64,000 nt of DNA, taken from assembly GCA_026261815.1 (NCBI GenBank), contig JAMPIT010000417.1:8527501-8591500 (forward strand), given 5' to 3'. This document shows, one piece after another, positions 51,501 to 64,000 of this stretch (position 1 is the stretch's first letter; each line of letters begins with the position of its first letter). The position numbers and the translations under genes were made by a program. This stretch comes from Monarcha castaneiventris obscurior (taxonomy: Eukaryota > Chordata > Aves > Passeriformes > Monarchidae). The notes under the pieces were generated by a model. That model was given only the letters and a program-made list of their open reading frames with translations, searched no databases and had not been told where the DNA came from.

Positions 51501-54500
51501 GCTCCCACACAAGAGAGGCTGAAGCAGCACAGTGCAGGAAGGGGAAGGCATGGCCATTGTCAGGCACAGTCTGCCCCTGCAACAAGTAGCAAACTCCTGC
51601 AGCTTGCAAAGTCCAGACTGTCTTCAGCTCCAGCTACACAAGTTCATAGCACTGCTCAGTGCAGAATTATGTGGGAATCGGGCCAAGATACTTCCCTTAA
51701 AATCTAAAGATCTGACAGGTACAGAGCAGAAACATATGCAGATCTAGGGAAACGATAGGGCAAAGGATATGGACTCCTAAAAACTTAGAAAAAAAACCAA
51801 CCAAAACCCAACAACAACAACAAAAAAAACCCACCAAAACATATCTGTCTCAAAGCGGGGGAAACTTCAAATGTATTTTGCTGTTTTCCCCACATGATCC
51901 CACAGCATCCTGTTGGAATGTGATTTAATTCAGTTTAAGAGGGGTTCAGGGAAAAATCAACTCCAACTCAAATCCAAGTACAGTGGTTGGGGGTTTCTTT
52001 GAGTGGAGAAGAGATCTTTGCATTCAGTTCAGCATTTGGTTCAGGACAAATGGTGTTTCACTGGGCAAGTCACTTGCAAACAGAAAGAGAGCCCCTTCCA
52101 CCTGACCCAAAACAGCACTTGTATCTCCTCACTGTCCCTGAGAATAGAAAGACCACAGACTTTCAACCACAGGCTTTTACCACAGACTTTCAACTGCCCA
52201 AAATAGTGCAGCCCAAACCAGGACAGCTCAGCTCCTCTGCTCTTACCTCCCAGGACTCCCACTCCCGCTTGTAAGTGACTTCAAACTCCAGTGCATTGCC
52301 CAACCCTTGGCTTCCGTTGGCTGCTCTCCATGTCAGCAAGAAGTCTCCTGATGTCATCAAGGTGACTGAGAGGTTTTGAGGTGGGAGGGGCTGAACTGGA
52401 AGGTGAAGATACAACACATGAGATAAGATAATGAGGAAAGGACACAAAGAGGGGAAGAAAACATCAAGATAAACTTCCCCATTTCCAGAGTATCTCATCC
52501 CTGACACACCAGGTACCTCCTGCTTGACTAGCTCCTGAGATGATACCAGTTCCAGCTGCTCCCAGAAATTTGCATTCTCCATTCCCTGCCCAACTCTCTC
52601 AATGTGGAACTCTGTGGTAGTTTCCATAATGGAAGTCCAATTCACTTCCAGATGAATGGCAGATACATTCTCAAAAATCCTTAGAATTCATTGGGAAATG
52701 GGAATTTGGTATTTAAGCCTTACCATTTTGGAAAAGATCAACATCCAGTTCTGCTTGAAGCACCTTGTTAGGTCTGAAGCCAAAACTATAATTTACCCCT
52801 ATTCCAAAATATTCTGTGGTGTTGCGGCAGACCCAGCGCACATACACGTCCGGAGCTTCGTGTAAGTCATTTTCTGTCTGGCGTTTGCAAAACATGTCCT
52901 TGTTCTCCCTGTGTGCAGATAAAGTGTTCTATAAAGATCTGATCTGAAGACCTGTAGGTAGTGCAAAATTAAACATCTGAAACCAATTTCATCCCATCCT
53001 GTTGTTATAATTTTCGAAGGCACTCATATCCTCTTCTCCCTGTACCTATTAGTCCTGGTTTGCGTCAGTTAGTATGGGAATTATTTTTAACACCGGAATT
53101 TAGACTCCCCATTTCAAAGCTGTGCAGCAGAATGTTATGGTACCAGTTCATTTTTGTTACTTTTTAGCCTAGCTCTATGTAATCTCATATTTTGAGGTGA
53201 GAAATAGTATAATGAAAACTAACGTCATGTAAATACACCTTTTACTCAGAGTGAAAGGCAGTGAAGTTTCTGATGATCCTAAGCTGCTTGAAGGCTTTCA
53301 TTTTGCAGTACCAGAAAAACACTTAGAAAAAGATTCTCGACCAAAACGTACTTCTATGTCCTTAGTAGCTCTGTTCTGCCAAGGGACCTTGAGTATTTAT
53401 TAAAGATTTCATCCACAATGTTAATCATCCTTTCAGATGGCCTTTCTCCAGGCCAAGTAGCATCATGAAAATTAGAAACAATTTTTTAAACTAGGCAGGA
53501 GAGAATAATCTTTGTGTGGTTGCAGTAGCCTTAGCTGCTGGAGAGATGCGTTGCTTCTTTATGTGCCCTCTGGAATTTTGTTTGTGCTTATGGCCTCATG
53601 CCCAGTATATTATCTTGTTCCAGCTCAGATGAGAAATATTAAGTTGTGAATATTTAAGGCCGAATACTCTCTTCCAGGATAGGATGGAGTCTTCTAGCCA
53701 ACTATATGTCAGCAAGCATTATTCAGCACTATTGCTATTTTTGTAAGTTGGGTATTAGCCAGGAAACCAGGGATATTGCTGGAGTATGGATTGGACACTG
53801 CGGTACTGTGGGTACCCTCAAGCAAAAGAATCAGCTCAAGGGGTGTGAAGCTGTGAAGTTACTTCTACTCACCAGCATTAATGTACAGTTTGGGGTTTAG
53901 TCAACTATTCTTCATCTATGAGCCAATCCTGTTTAATTGGTGGCCATTTTCATCTCAGCTGTGTGACTGTCCATGTTTAATACCTGCTTGTCTGATTGGC
54001 TCACCCCAGTTGCGTTTCATGATCCACACTTCATCACGTAACAATGCTCCAGAGAATCCTCCAAAGGCCCAAGTAACTTTATATCATCTTTCCCCAGAAG
54101 TATTTAACTTCAAGGTCCTGCTCCAAAGTCCTTCCACTATTTTCATCTGCTTTTAGGTCTTTTAATTCCCTCTTGTTTGCAATAAAATCAAGAGTTCTTC
54201 CTCTTCCCTTTTCATCCTGTATCCCCAGACTCTAAATAATTTTCTTCTCAATTATCCATCTTTGCCTACCTCTGTCCCTTAACTATTCCTCCATTTTTGT
54301 CCTTTCTTATCCTCGCCGTTGATCCAGTCTGGTGATTCGGTTTGCTTTTCAAAAGGAAACAGATGTAAGAGAGAGACACTGTCATAAACACACCAGTATC
54401 TCTGGGAGGAAAACTGATGGCACAGATAGAGAACTTACCAGTGCTCTCTACCTCATAAATATACAGTCTATGCGTATCTCTCAAAAATTAGCAAAACCAC

Positions 54501-57144
54501 ACTCTCAGTGATGCTCCTAAATAGGCAAAATGACAGGGGGATATCTCCTCCCTTTAGGGTTTACAAACAGTACTCACACTTGTTCTGACACTTCCTTCTC
54601 CCCTAATGCTGTTTATTAGCACCCTATATGCCCCATCTTATTTCATATCTATGATCCTACAACAAAATTACGGAAAACAATTGTAATGGTGATAGAAATA
54701 ACTCCACTGGCATAGCCTATTCATTCCTCTCTTCCTGGATGAGGCCTCAGAAGCAGGTACAACTTTTGCTTAAATCAAAAAGAGAGGTGGATGTGCTTTC
54801 TGAAAACCTGATTGCTGGTCCCCAGGATTCCAAGTTATGGCAAATTTCCCTTTGGACTTTTATCTAGCTCAGCACATTACAGGTACTTACATTATAACAT
54901 TGTCCCTTTGGTAAAGAACCATACCAACGAGTTCATGAGCCTCTGAATGCTCCATCCATGTGCAGGTCACCTGTGACTTGTAATCATTGTAGCAGTTCAA
55001 GCTTTTCATTGGGATACTCTCTGGGAAAGGAATTCAGGAAAAAAAAGATGCAGTGATTAAAAATATAAATGGTGAGAGATAGCAGGAGGTACAGGATAGG
55101 TAAGGCACTGATAACAGCACTCTCCTCTTGGCACCAGAAAATAGAATGGAACAGAATAGACTCATAGAATTGTTTGGGTTGGAAGGGACCTTAAAGATCA
55201 TGTAGTTCCAGCCCTCCTGCCATGAGCAGGGACACCTTCCACTGCACCACTTTGCATCCAGTGTGGCAACATCTCCAGGGATGAGGCATGACTCAGTGAA
55301 AATACGTGCAGAGTTGTGACCATGCTGCACATCTCCACAATACACAAGTGTTCATACCAAGGTACAACTAACAACAATTAAGTGAACGCTCTGTGCCTGC
55401 AAGGCATACAGTTCTAGCCAAGGTATCACTTTTCAAACACTGATTACTTCCAAGGATTAGTAGATACCAGGGTCAGCAGACATATGGTGATCATTTCATC
55501 CTTGTGTGTTGGTGTGTGGACTGCTTTGCTATTAACTTCCTAGTAAAGTTTAAAATGCTAGAAAGGTCTATTTAAAAGTGAGATGCTCTGGGAATAGTCT
55601 TGTTATGACTCAGAAGAATGTCCAAACTAATTTGCTGGAATTAGATTTATGATCCAGAGATGGCCAGACCTCTCATCAAGGATATTTTTTGTTTTAAGTT
55701 CACAACTGTGAAGTTGAAAAATACAGACTGCCTCTGGCACATGCATGATGAAGCAAGTTGCTTTCTTATGCTTCCTTATTTTCTCTTAAGGTAATATCCA
55801 CTCTGCAGTACTGGGATATTGCACCTTCAGATGACAAAGATGACAGTGTGCATACACGAGTGTGCTCTCTCAAATAATTTTTCTTGATGAGAGCTATAAT
55901 CAGCTCGTTTGAGGGGCTTTTTACAGGCAAACCCCCGTCAGAACAGAATGATGCTGTCTTAGCAGGCATAAGAGGGACCTTACTTTGATCTTGTACTGAA
56001 AACCAGTACAAAGCAAGTTCTACTGCATTCCTTGCACAACCAGGAAATGGAGCATCCCGCACAGACAAGGATGGTCTGAATGCAGGGCTAAGGCTCAAAA
56101 GGCCAAGAACCCCGTCTGACCTACGCCATAATACGTTTTCCCTCAAAGATGTTAAAAGAAGATATCCTGCAATTGATGCTGGGCCAGGCATCACAACTCC
56201 TCCAGCTACTGCAGACATGAGGTGTCTGCATTAGAAAAGGGGCACCGCTCCTGACAACACTCTTTTTCCTGCTGTCTTTACTAGCTACAGACCTAGTCTT
56301 GTTGCAGATATGGTGCACTTCCTATTCCCAGCTCTGTTAAATCAAGTTAGAGGGCAGGGAAGAGAAGAAAAAGAAAAAAAAAAAAAGAAAAAGAAAAAGA
56401 AAGAGAAAGAGAAAAAAAGAAAAAGAAAAAGAAAAAGAAAGAGAAAGAGAAAGAGAAAGAGAAAAAAAGAAAAAGAAAAAGAAAAAGAAAAAGAAAAAGA
56501 AAAAGAAAAAGAAAAAGAAAAAGAAAAAGAAAAAGAAAAAGAAAAAGAAAAAGAAAAAGAAAAAAGCTCTTGTTGCATAAGAAAGGAAACACAAGCAATG
56601 GATATGGCAGATGGTCTCTTTATCTGTCAGCTACTCTGCAAGAAGAAAATCAGGTCATCTGGATTTTGCTGTTGGTAGCCCCCACCACACTGTCTTGTGT
56701 CTGGCCACATGTCCCTACTCCTGTGCACTACCATCTGAATTATGCAGCCCTTCATTTTCCTATGTTTTCATTAATTATCAGGGTCTACCCCTCATTCCAT
56801 TCACTCATTATCCAATCAGCTTGTTAATCTCATCCATTTAGACAGTTTTTCACCTGTCCATACCACCAACATACAACTGATTTATCTGCACATGCACCTG
56901 CTACATGCTGGTTTTGATCAGGATGCCTGTTCTCTTACAGCTTAGAAAACAGGAGAAGAAGGAAGCAGAAAAGCAAGCAGAAAATAAGGAAGAGCATTAG
57001 CTGAAAGAAGGAGACAGATACAAAAAGACAGGCAATAATGGAAGGATAAAGGAGAATATAAATTTGAATCTCACCTCGAATGGCTTGAACACAGAAGACC
57101 AAATACAGATTCAGCAGCAGGATGAAAATCTCTTTCATGTTCAT
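45524..57144 (-). CDS. CSF2RB: Cytokine receptor common beta chain (CSF2RB)
   Basis: Thirteen coding exons join in one frame of about 928 codons: 57144-57075, 55020-54891, 52908-52724, 52395-52247, 51327-51156, 51064-50932, 50833-50673, 49797-49652, 49550-49376, 48316-48229, 47959-47890, 47106-47003 and 46727-45524. It is the signalling subunit for GM-CSF, IL-3 and IL-5 receptors at the myeloid plasma membrane. The order is: signal peptide (MNMKEIFILLLNLYLVFCVQA); four FN-III domains, with YSKWS in domain 2 and WSEWS near residue 427 in domain 4; a transmembrane segment at about 445-465; Box1 KIPNPSKS for JAK2; a Box2-region exon; and a long tail. The tail keeps FDFNGPYL (Tyr about 606, Shc-type site), LEYVA, FGDYLTVP, VGDYCF and the terminal IQLFKNLKSDDYFSL. 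Human is 897 residues. A decayed copy of the domain-1 exons lies 11 kb downstream. Confidence 0.96.
47335..47650 (+). mobile_element. CR1 retroposon ORF2 (endonuclease region) fragment in a CSF2RB intron
   Basis: The plus strand shows degraded CR1 protein sequence with frameshifts and stops: DALLNLLFVNGGLEG, then GHNDHEMI, then TLDFKRANFKLFREL in another frame. These match the endonuclease end of avian CR1 ORF2. It is antisense to CSF2RB, in the intron between the Box1 exon and the next exon. Non-functional. Confidence 0.75.
55160..55262 (-). repeat. CR1 retroposon 3' fragment in CSF2RB intron 1
   Basis: The plus strand reads CTCATAGAATTGTTTGGGTT, GGAAGGGACCTTAAAGATCA, then CCTGCCATGAGCAGGGACAC. 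This is the reverse complement of a CR1 3' end and is well conserved, suggesting a younger subfamily. Confidence 0.88.
56364..56566. repeat. Polypurine (AAAAAG)n microsatellite
   Basis: About 200 bases of almost pure purine made of AAAAAG/AAAGAG units on the plus strand, within CSF2RB intron 1. The transcribed strand of CSF2RB is therefore purine-rich and the RNA pyrimidine-rich. Copy number may be collapsed or variable in assemblies. Confidence 0.95.
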
Positions 57145-59739
57145 ACCGTCCTTGGCACACAGGCTTGATCCTAACTCAGAATTTCAGTTTTCATTGCCCA
57201 CTGGCTACTCTCTTGCCCTGCTTACTGTGGAGCTGTTTGTTTTCGTTTCACAGAAAGAGAAGTAAAACTGAATAAGGGAACTTCTTTAAGATCATGCTGA
57301 AGTGACATTCAGAAAGAACTTCTCCCAAGCATTTATTGTAGGACAAAGTCCACGTCTTCTTGTTGTGTGTTGTTACAACACAAGCAAAGAATGAAGTAAA
57401 TTTATATTTCCAAGGAAGTGTAGGGATTCAGTCAGATGAGTAACAACAAGAAAAAAATCCTAATCTGTGATGAGAAGTCATCCTTAAAATTCTGCTCTTT
57501 ATGCTTAAAGCCTTCCAAATAAACCACAACAGTGGTTAATTTCCTTAAAAATATGATCTCAGACACATAGTCCCTAGGAGCTATAGTGGTTGGATTTCCA
57601 TTTGCATTCACTTTGAGGGTTCCCTTCAACATACTACTTTTCTAGGTGCCCCCCAAACAAGTTGCAAATTGCAGACTTAATACCAAAGAAATTGAAATTC
57701 TTTCTTTTCTTTCCTTTTCTTTTCTGGTGATTGTAGAGAGTGAGAGCAGATGGAGCAGTTCCAGGACCATGGACCACACTGTTCAATACCAGAATTTAAG
57801 TGGTTTTGGCCATCTCTCATTGCTCTCTCAAAATCGTAATACACCTGCTTAAGTACATTACAGATCTGAGACTTTTTTCTACTTTAGGGGAGCATGGAAA
57901 AACTCCTTTTAAATCCCTACTGACTTTTAGATTCCCGAATGCCACTTCCTTGCACCTGGCTGAGCCCTTGAATAATCATTACAGCTAAGGAACCCCTCAA
58001 TAACTCACAAGTCTTTGTATGAGAGCAGACTCTGCCATTATGCTTCCCCCAGAAAGGAAGCCATTCCCTTACCTGCATCCAGGGATGTCTGTGAGGCAGA
58101 TGATTCAACCTGACGGGTGACTCTCCCTGTCCATCCTCCCCCCACAGCACCAGAATCCTCTGATGCAGAAATCAGCCAACCCACACCTGCCTAGAACTGG
58201 AGACAGAAGTATAAACCAACCACAGGCTTTTCTTGGCAAGTAAGTCTTCAAAATAACTGCTACATCTTTTGTGAACCTCAAATGCCACTTTCAGAGAAGC
58301 TGACACCCCCCCTTTCAAGGAAAGTCTGTGCAATGGCACAAAATAGGAAGTCTGTACTTCCTATTTTAGCCCCCAAAGCACACACGTAGATGGGACTGTT
58401 AGGTTAACTGGGAAGGGAGGGAAAGGAAGTTTGTCATTGCCAATCTGTGTGTTAGCAATTACCAGATCATGAGACTAATGTATTTTAAGAAAGAGAAAGG
58501 ACTGACTGCAGCAGAAGTAAGAAAGATAAAGAAAGAATTTTTTGTTTTTCACTCCAGTGCTGTTTCTTGCTTTACTCTATACTCAACAATTTTCATGGCA
58601 GGGATCACTCTGGGCTTTCGTTTGTACATCTATACTGGGGGAGAGTGAACTGCCTTTATGTCTGCAACTCTTTATTTTGTGTAATATTTCTAAGTTTTAC
58701 CCATTTTAACAACAATTAATAATAAATTATAAGTACTATAGTACATAGAGGAAACAAAAGAAAACTGGTGAGAATAGTTGATCTGAAGTTATCCTACATC
58801 CAAGGTAGCCTGGTCTTTTAATCCTACCATAAAACTTAGCCCAATAGCCTTCAAAAATAAACCTTAGGAATGTTAGGTAGCCATAAGGAAGAGACATTGC
58901 CTTCTCAGGGGTAAAACATGGGGGACTAAGATGAGTGCCCAGATACAGAATATAACTGCCAGAGTCTGTCTGTCCTGCACTGCCACTCCTCCTCTAAATC
59001 CCCATGGTACTGACCAAAACTACAGTCAGCACAGTTATTCTCTCACCAGAGCTGCATCAATAAACAAGCAAAAAAAATGTATAATGTGAATAAGGGAAAC
59101 ATGCAGAGCAAGACAAAGAATGTGGAGAGTATCTGAGGAAACTGTGTGTCAGAAGGTGTCCATACAAAACCTGCAGACGGTTAGGGGAATATGTAACTTG
59201 ACTGGATGGGAAGAATTTCTTTTGCAGTGCAGTTTAAAGGCAGAGGGGGATCATCCCACTCTGATTTTCAAAGGCCAGTGTGTTTATGTTCTTCCAGCAC
59301 CCTTACAAAAAGAGGTCAGTGGTTTCCCAGCAGACCTTTTCCCTCCCTTTCCTTTCTCATTGAAAATGTTCCTCCATTTTCAGAGAGATGTTCTGAGTCC
59401 CTGATTACATCACGGGATCCAGCTGTCAGTGAAAATCTTTGGATGCCACTAGCTCTATTAACTCCAAGAGCAAGTAACAAGGAATCCTGCATGCCAGAAA
59501 CTTTGCAGGCCATACATGCTGTTAGATGTCAAACTTGCAATGCATTTTCTTATGTATCACAACATGTAATGTCACTGACATAATCATTGCATATTGCTTC
59601 ATCTCCTTCCTAAACTGCATTGCTACAATGCCTCCGATGCAGGAAGTCACATTTTGTCATTTTTCAGTAAGATAATGTCAACTAATTCCCCCCCATCAAA
59701 AAACGCTTTTAAGTAAAAATTGATGAACTAATATTTAAC
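57145..59739. other. CSF2RB upstream / NCF4 downstream intergenic region
   Basis: I see no exon here beyond the possible CSF2RB promoter element. There is a pyrimidine-rich TTTC run near 57700-57725. A 5' non-coding CSF2RB exon may lie here but cannot be placed from sequence alone. Confidence 0.5.
57236..57270. promoter_or_regulatory. CSF2RB: Possible IRF/ETS composite element upstream of CSF2RB
   Basis: About 100 bases upstream of the CSF2RB start codon, the minus strand reads GAAACGAAAAC (matches the IRF core AANNGAAA). The plus strand reads GAAAGAGAAGTAAAAC, near an ETS-IRF composite. Such elements are typical of myeloid promoters. Function is inferred from motif likeness and position. 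Confidence 0.3.
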
Positions 59740-59745
59740 TTTATT
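59740..59745 (-). terminator. NCF4: Candidate NCF4 polyadenylation signal (AATAAA)
   Basis: AATAAA reads on the minus strand about 735 bases after the NCF4 stop. This is positional inference; other A-rich sites exist. Confidence 0.35.
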
Positions 59746-60480
59746 TGTTGAAGAATCTGATACAGTAATTTCTTATTAGTTCTACTTTGAAATACAGCGT
59801 CAGAAAGCAGAAGGCAGAGAAGAAATTGCTGTTTGAGTAGGTATCATGCACATTTTCCCAGAACATGGAATACGTAGTTTGTATGAATTATATGAAGGCC
59901 TATAAGAACACCATAGGTGTACTAGGTTTGATTCACAGAATTCAATATATTGGTGAGTGGAAAAGAAGGAAGCTAAGACGGGCTGCAATTTCTTCACAGA
60001 AATCCAAAAAAAGTTTTCTGTCATGATGCTTCTAGGACAAACTCTGAATGCCGAGTCAGACTCCAGCATGAGAGAAATAATTACACACTGGCACACAAAC
60101 CTTCAGATCAGCAATTGAAGAGAAAATTATGGGAGTCTAGAAAAAAAAAGAAAAGCTTATGAAGACATTATGGACAAATAATTAGCCTTGGGAGTGAGAA
60201 CAGAGATTAGAGCAGCTTTTGGGGATCAGGACACCTCTATTGCAGGCTAACACTGACTTGCTTTGTGAACATGGCCCGTGATTTTATTTCTCTATTCCTC
60301 ACCTTCTCTAATCTCTATGTAGATGTCTCTATTGCAGAGGAGTGCTGAAAAGCTGAAGAAGTTAACTAAGTACAGATTTCACACTGAAAGGTCATATATT
60401 ACTAAAAATTACTCATTTCAAGGACACTTTGAAGGCATGTTGAAGGAAACTGCCTGCAGAGAGGGACATCTATATAGCAC

Positions 60481-62618
60481 TTACATTGCTCCTACTGTTT
60501 GAGTAGCACCTGTTCCTGGACTAGTGTTGTAGACAGCCAAGTCATCTTTGTGAGTGATGTGCAGCTTCCAGGGGAAAAAATGCTTCTCAGAGGGCCTTCT
60601 TCTGCTCTGAGACACCATGAGTTCAACATCCTGGTCAGAGAGCAAGCGGATCAGATCACCGTCAGGGTCCCGGTAATTCAAAACAATGTCATCTTGGTTA
60701 AACTCCTGCCTGGGAGGAAAGAAAGGGATTGATCCCCAGAAATCAAGGAATGCCTGGGAGGTGCTGCATGATGAACAATATACTGACAGTCTAATTAATT
60801 TTGATAAAAGCCACGCAAAGCCTTGGGTGTTTTGGCATTCTTGATACAGCTAGTACTAGAAACCATGCTGTGTTGTGTTTAAGCTAAGAAATCTATCAGA
60901 AACAAGAACCATTTCCATTAACACCACAAAAATGGCACAATTAATCTGTGTGTTTGATAGAATTACCATAGAAAAGAGCAGACTGTTGTTGCTACCCACT
61001 TTTGCCTACTTATTTTTGCTCTTTCTGAGGAGTGTAAGAATATTAGAACAGCTGTTCTATTACTCATATTTACTAATATTTAATGTTCTAAAGTGCTGAT
61101 GTTAAACACTAGATTAATCTAGTTTGACACTAGTTTAATGGGTGTTAGAAGGCCATGTCCTGCATCCTGAAGAAGTGTACTAGGCAAAAGGTGCTTTCAT
61201 GGGGGTATGGTTCTGATCTCAGTACAAGAAATGGAAATTTCTACCCATCATAACTGAGTCAGAAGTGTGTGTCATTCCTTACTCACTGACAATCCCAAGG
61301 AGGACTAGTGTCTGCACAGATGGTCCTGGGCCAAGTCAGAGTGCAACTTCTCCAAGATGCTTGAAAAGTATTTCACACACAAAACATGGTGGTGACTAAG
61401 TAGAATGTGGAAAATCTCGGACTGAAATGAACTTGACAAATGTTTAGGTATCAAATATACAACTAAGTGCTTGCATTGTACCTTATCAATTCCATTAGAT
61501 CTTTGAATGATGGAATGCTGCTCAGATCCTCTTCCACTGAGATATCCCTGTATTTAGAACACATCTAATCATTACATATCATGACAAGAGAATTGTTGCT
61601 GTCTCTTCAGCAGTGAAGAGAAAACTGGAAGAGTCTTTTCTTATTACCTGATAGTGCTCACAGTCTCATCATAGTAATAACAGCGGACTTTATTAACTGT
61701 GTCTTCCTGCTTTGGTAGATCTTTTATGATCTTCACAAAAGCACATGGGAAAATCCCAGTGACACCATCAGCAGTTCCCTGGGATGATAGGAAATATTAG
61801 AATCAAGAAAACCATGCCACTTTGGCCACATGCAATAGGTTCTGGAACCCAATTAATTTACATAGAAACAACAGTACAGATTTTCCCACTATAATCAAGA
61901 AAATAAATTCTATGGCAGTGACCTGATGGCATGCCTACTAAAAGATTATACAATGACATAGTCAAATACCAGGCAGGGGAGTGAAACAGTGTGTAAAAAA
62001 TGAAAGTCAGATGGTTAGCAAGGAAGGCTGTGGTGTTTGAGCAAGCAGAGATATCATATCAGCAAACACACAGTATGTTCTCCTCATCCTTTTTTCAGAA
62101 CACTGCTGCATTACCCAAGTTCTCCCTAATCAGGCTGACGTGTGTTGTGGTATGAAGCATGAAGCATACATCAGCTCACCCTGAGGCAAGAAACCAATTA
62201 ATCGCTGAAATGGAGTTTCCATCTCCTTTCTGTGGCCTTTCTGTGTTCTAAACACTTCCAAAGAATTAAAAAACATTCCAGCAGAAGCAAATGCAAATGA
62301 AAACTGAAGTCTGGAGGGCAGAAAACTTGTAAGCTAAAAGCCATCAAGGAACCAAACAATTACTAATTTGGAATCAAGGAATCATTCTTGACAGTAAGAC
62401 CTGATTATGATACAGTTTCTCCTTGAAAGGAAGAGGCAGGTCACAAGGACCAGGAGAGCCCTTTCTACTCATATATTTCAAGGTATGCTAATAATTCAGA
62501 ACTGCTATTGCAGTCTTACCTCCAACCAGTCTTTGTTTACTTTGCTGAGTAGATAGATCAAATCTCCCTTCTTGAAGCTGAGTTCCAGCTTATTGGTTCC
62601 AGGAAAATCAAACAATGC
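60481..62618 (-). CDS. NCF4: Neutrophil cytosolic factor 4, p40phox (last four exons; 5' part beyond right edge)
   Basis: Exons 62618-62520, 61778-61648, 61547-61482 and 60709-60481 join in frame (phases 0, 2, 2) and cover the C-terminal half of p40phox. The first two encode the SH3 domain ([19 protein letters not shown], then [27 protein letters not shown]). The last three carry the PB1 domain ([60 protein letters not shown]). Family knowledge: p40phox binds p67phox through PB1 and PI3P through its N-terminal PX domain, supporting the phagocyte NADPH oxidase. The OPCA-type acidic segment ([17 protein letters not shown]) that contacts the partner lysine is intact. Human ends YNTMP; here YNTSP is followed by 11 more residues before TAA. 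The PX exons are not in the window. Confidence 0.96.
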
Positions 62619-64000
62619 CTGTGGAAAGTAATAACCTCGAAATTATGAATTCACAGAATGACAAAAGCAAATCTTTCTGTCGTGTTCTTGAGGAGAAAGC
62701 ATAAAGCAGCAGACAGTGTGCACTTTGTCATCACATATGTATTTCTGGGGTAAGGTCACATTTATTTGACCGTAGTCTGCGGTTCTCACAATCTCTTCTC
62801 CTACTCAGCACACGCAGAACTGCTTTGAAGAAGCAGTGAAAGCACTAGGATAAACATGGCCCTGAGAGAGCTACATGCAAGGATTCTTAAAGTGGCAGAA
62901 CACTGAGCACCAGAGAAATAAATATGCAGAAGTTGAAAGCACTTAAGAGCAAGTAAGACAACAGAGCTGAAGACAACTGACAGCTTGAAATCCTGAGAAT
63001 TTAAAAGATATTTTATTTCTGGTTGCAGCTTTATAGCTTTTAGATTTGCTGCAAAATACCACAAAGAGCCTTAAAAAATTGCAGGAATGTTGTGTCCTAA
63101 TTTAAGGGTAACTCACTGTTGCTCTTACATCGAGCTTTCAGGTCTATATGCTGAGCTGGGAGATTGACATGTTCTTAACATGGAACTTAACCTCAGATGA
63201 CCAAACCACTACACCTCTTCAGGGAAAAAAAAAAAGGAGGCAAATACATGCTACCACCCTAACAAAAGGTTAAAGTGGCTGAGTTATCACAAATGCACAT
63301 CTCCCCCATTGTCCTTAGAGAACATGGTAGCCATTTAAATGCTCTTAGAGGAGCAAAAATTAAAAAGTGTTCTTCATTCTATGTTGCGATAGTTCTTTTG
63401 GTCTTGTTAATGCCAAGAGTTCTCCCAATTAAAGAACCCAAACAAAACAATGGCTGCTGTTGTGCTAGTGGTTCATATGTCTACTTAATAGCTCTTTCAA
63501 AAGCCTTTTTTCACCTATTGAAAAGTTCTGATAGGTATATTCAACATGAATAAATTAATAGATAAAACCCAAGACACATGACTGTTCCAAGACCTGTCAT
63601 TCTCTGTGTAAAGAACAAAACCAACAAACCTCAAAGCAGATGCATGGGGTTTTTAACCTTATATGGCAAAGTCACGTTTCAGGAAACAAGGCCCTGCCCA
63701 GACAAATACTGGTTACAAAGCAGTCTCATGTGCTTAATAGAGAGAAAATATACCACGAAAGGCATTTTTCAGTAGAACATTTATGTTACAGAAAATACTA
63801 AGATGCCTCACCTGCAAAGCTTTTAAACATACGTTGAAGTCAATGAAGCTGAAGCTTATGCCTGTTTTAAATTTAACTAATGGGCAGCACTATGCAAATG
63901 TGGGCCATTTGGCAGTAACCTGTACATGTCTCAGTTTTGAATCTCCTGTCGTTGTCATTCTGATTTCACAATGGACCTTCTTATTACTCAAGTGATGAGG
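62619..64000 (-). other. NCF4: NCF4 intron sequence to the right edge
   Basis: No further NCF4 exon was recognisable between the SH3 exon and the window edge on the minus strand. The linker and PX-domain exons must lie beyond 64000 or be too short to identify here. Confidence 0.5.

Noticed and set aside
55766..56218. 150-codon ATG open frame on the minus strand in CSF2RB intron 1
   Set aside because: It lies inside an intron, matches no family I know and has no convincing splice signals. A frame of this length is near what chance yields in this much sequence.
56337..56678. Several Lys/Glu- or Phe/Ser-repeat open frames on both strands
   Set aside because: These are translations of the AAAAAG microsatellite and are not proteins.

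Overview
This is a vertebrate nuclear window, almost certainly from a bird. It has several CR1 retroposon copies with the typical avian CR1 3' end, large introns with GT/AG boundaries, CpG-rich promoters, and genes matching a block known from human 22q12.3. In the window's orientation the order is KCTD17 (-, exons 1-4 only), MPST (-), TST (+), a TEX33/CIMIP4-like gene (+), CSF2RB (-) and NCF4 (-, last four exons only). This is the human order and relative orientation (NCF4-CSF2RB-TEX33-TST-MPST-KCTD17), read from the other strand.

Layout. 27-3786 holds the BTB half of KCTD17 and its CpG-rich promoter, which carries three to four ZNF143/THAP11-type motifs. 3.9-10 kb is intergenic, with CR1 tails. 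10580-13386 is the head-to-head sulfurtransferase pair MPST/TST around one CpG island. TST has a 7.7-kb intron that contains a near-perfect 38-bp hairpin. 22.2-25.9 kb holds the TEX33-like gene, of which the last three coding exons are firm. 26-45 kb has no complete gene. It contains two diverged copies of CSF2RB extracellular domain-1 exons (31960-34015), two unexplained long open frames, a possible WD-repeat fragment and a 5'-truncated CR1. 45524-57144 holds a complete 13-coding-exon CSF2RB whose splice phases all join into one frame of about 928 codons. 60481-62618 holds the SH3 and PB1 exons of NCF4 (p40phox).

Functions. MPST and TST are the paralogous two-domain rhodaneses of mitochondrial and cytosolic sulfur metabolism, told apart by active-site loops CGSGVTA and [10 protein letters not shown]2RB is the shared signalling beta chain for GM-CSF, IL-3 and IL-5 type cytokines. 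NCF4 is a phagocyte NADPH-oxidase organiser, so the right half is a myeloid pair. KCTD17 is a CUL3 adaptor linked to ciliogenesis, and TEX33/CIMIP4 is a sperm/cilium protein.

The most interesting observation is the second, incomplete CSF2RB-like copy 11-13 kb downstream of the intact gene. One of its exons is disabled by a stop and a lost splice donor. The other is still open, and an alternative donor would keep its phase. Exon coordinates were derived by hand from splice consensus and reading-frame continuity. Identities rest on remembered family motifs and gene order, not on database searches.
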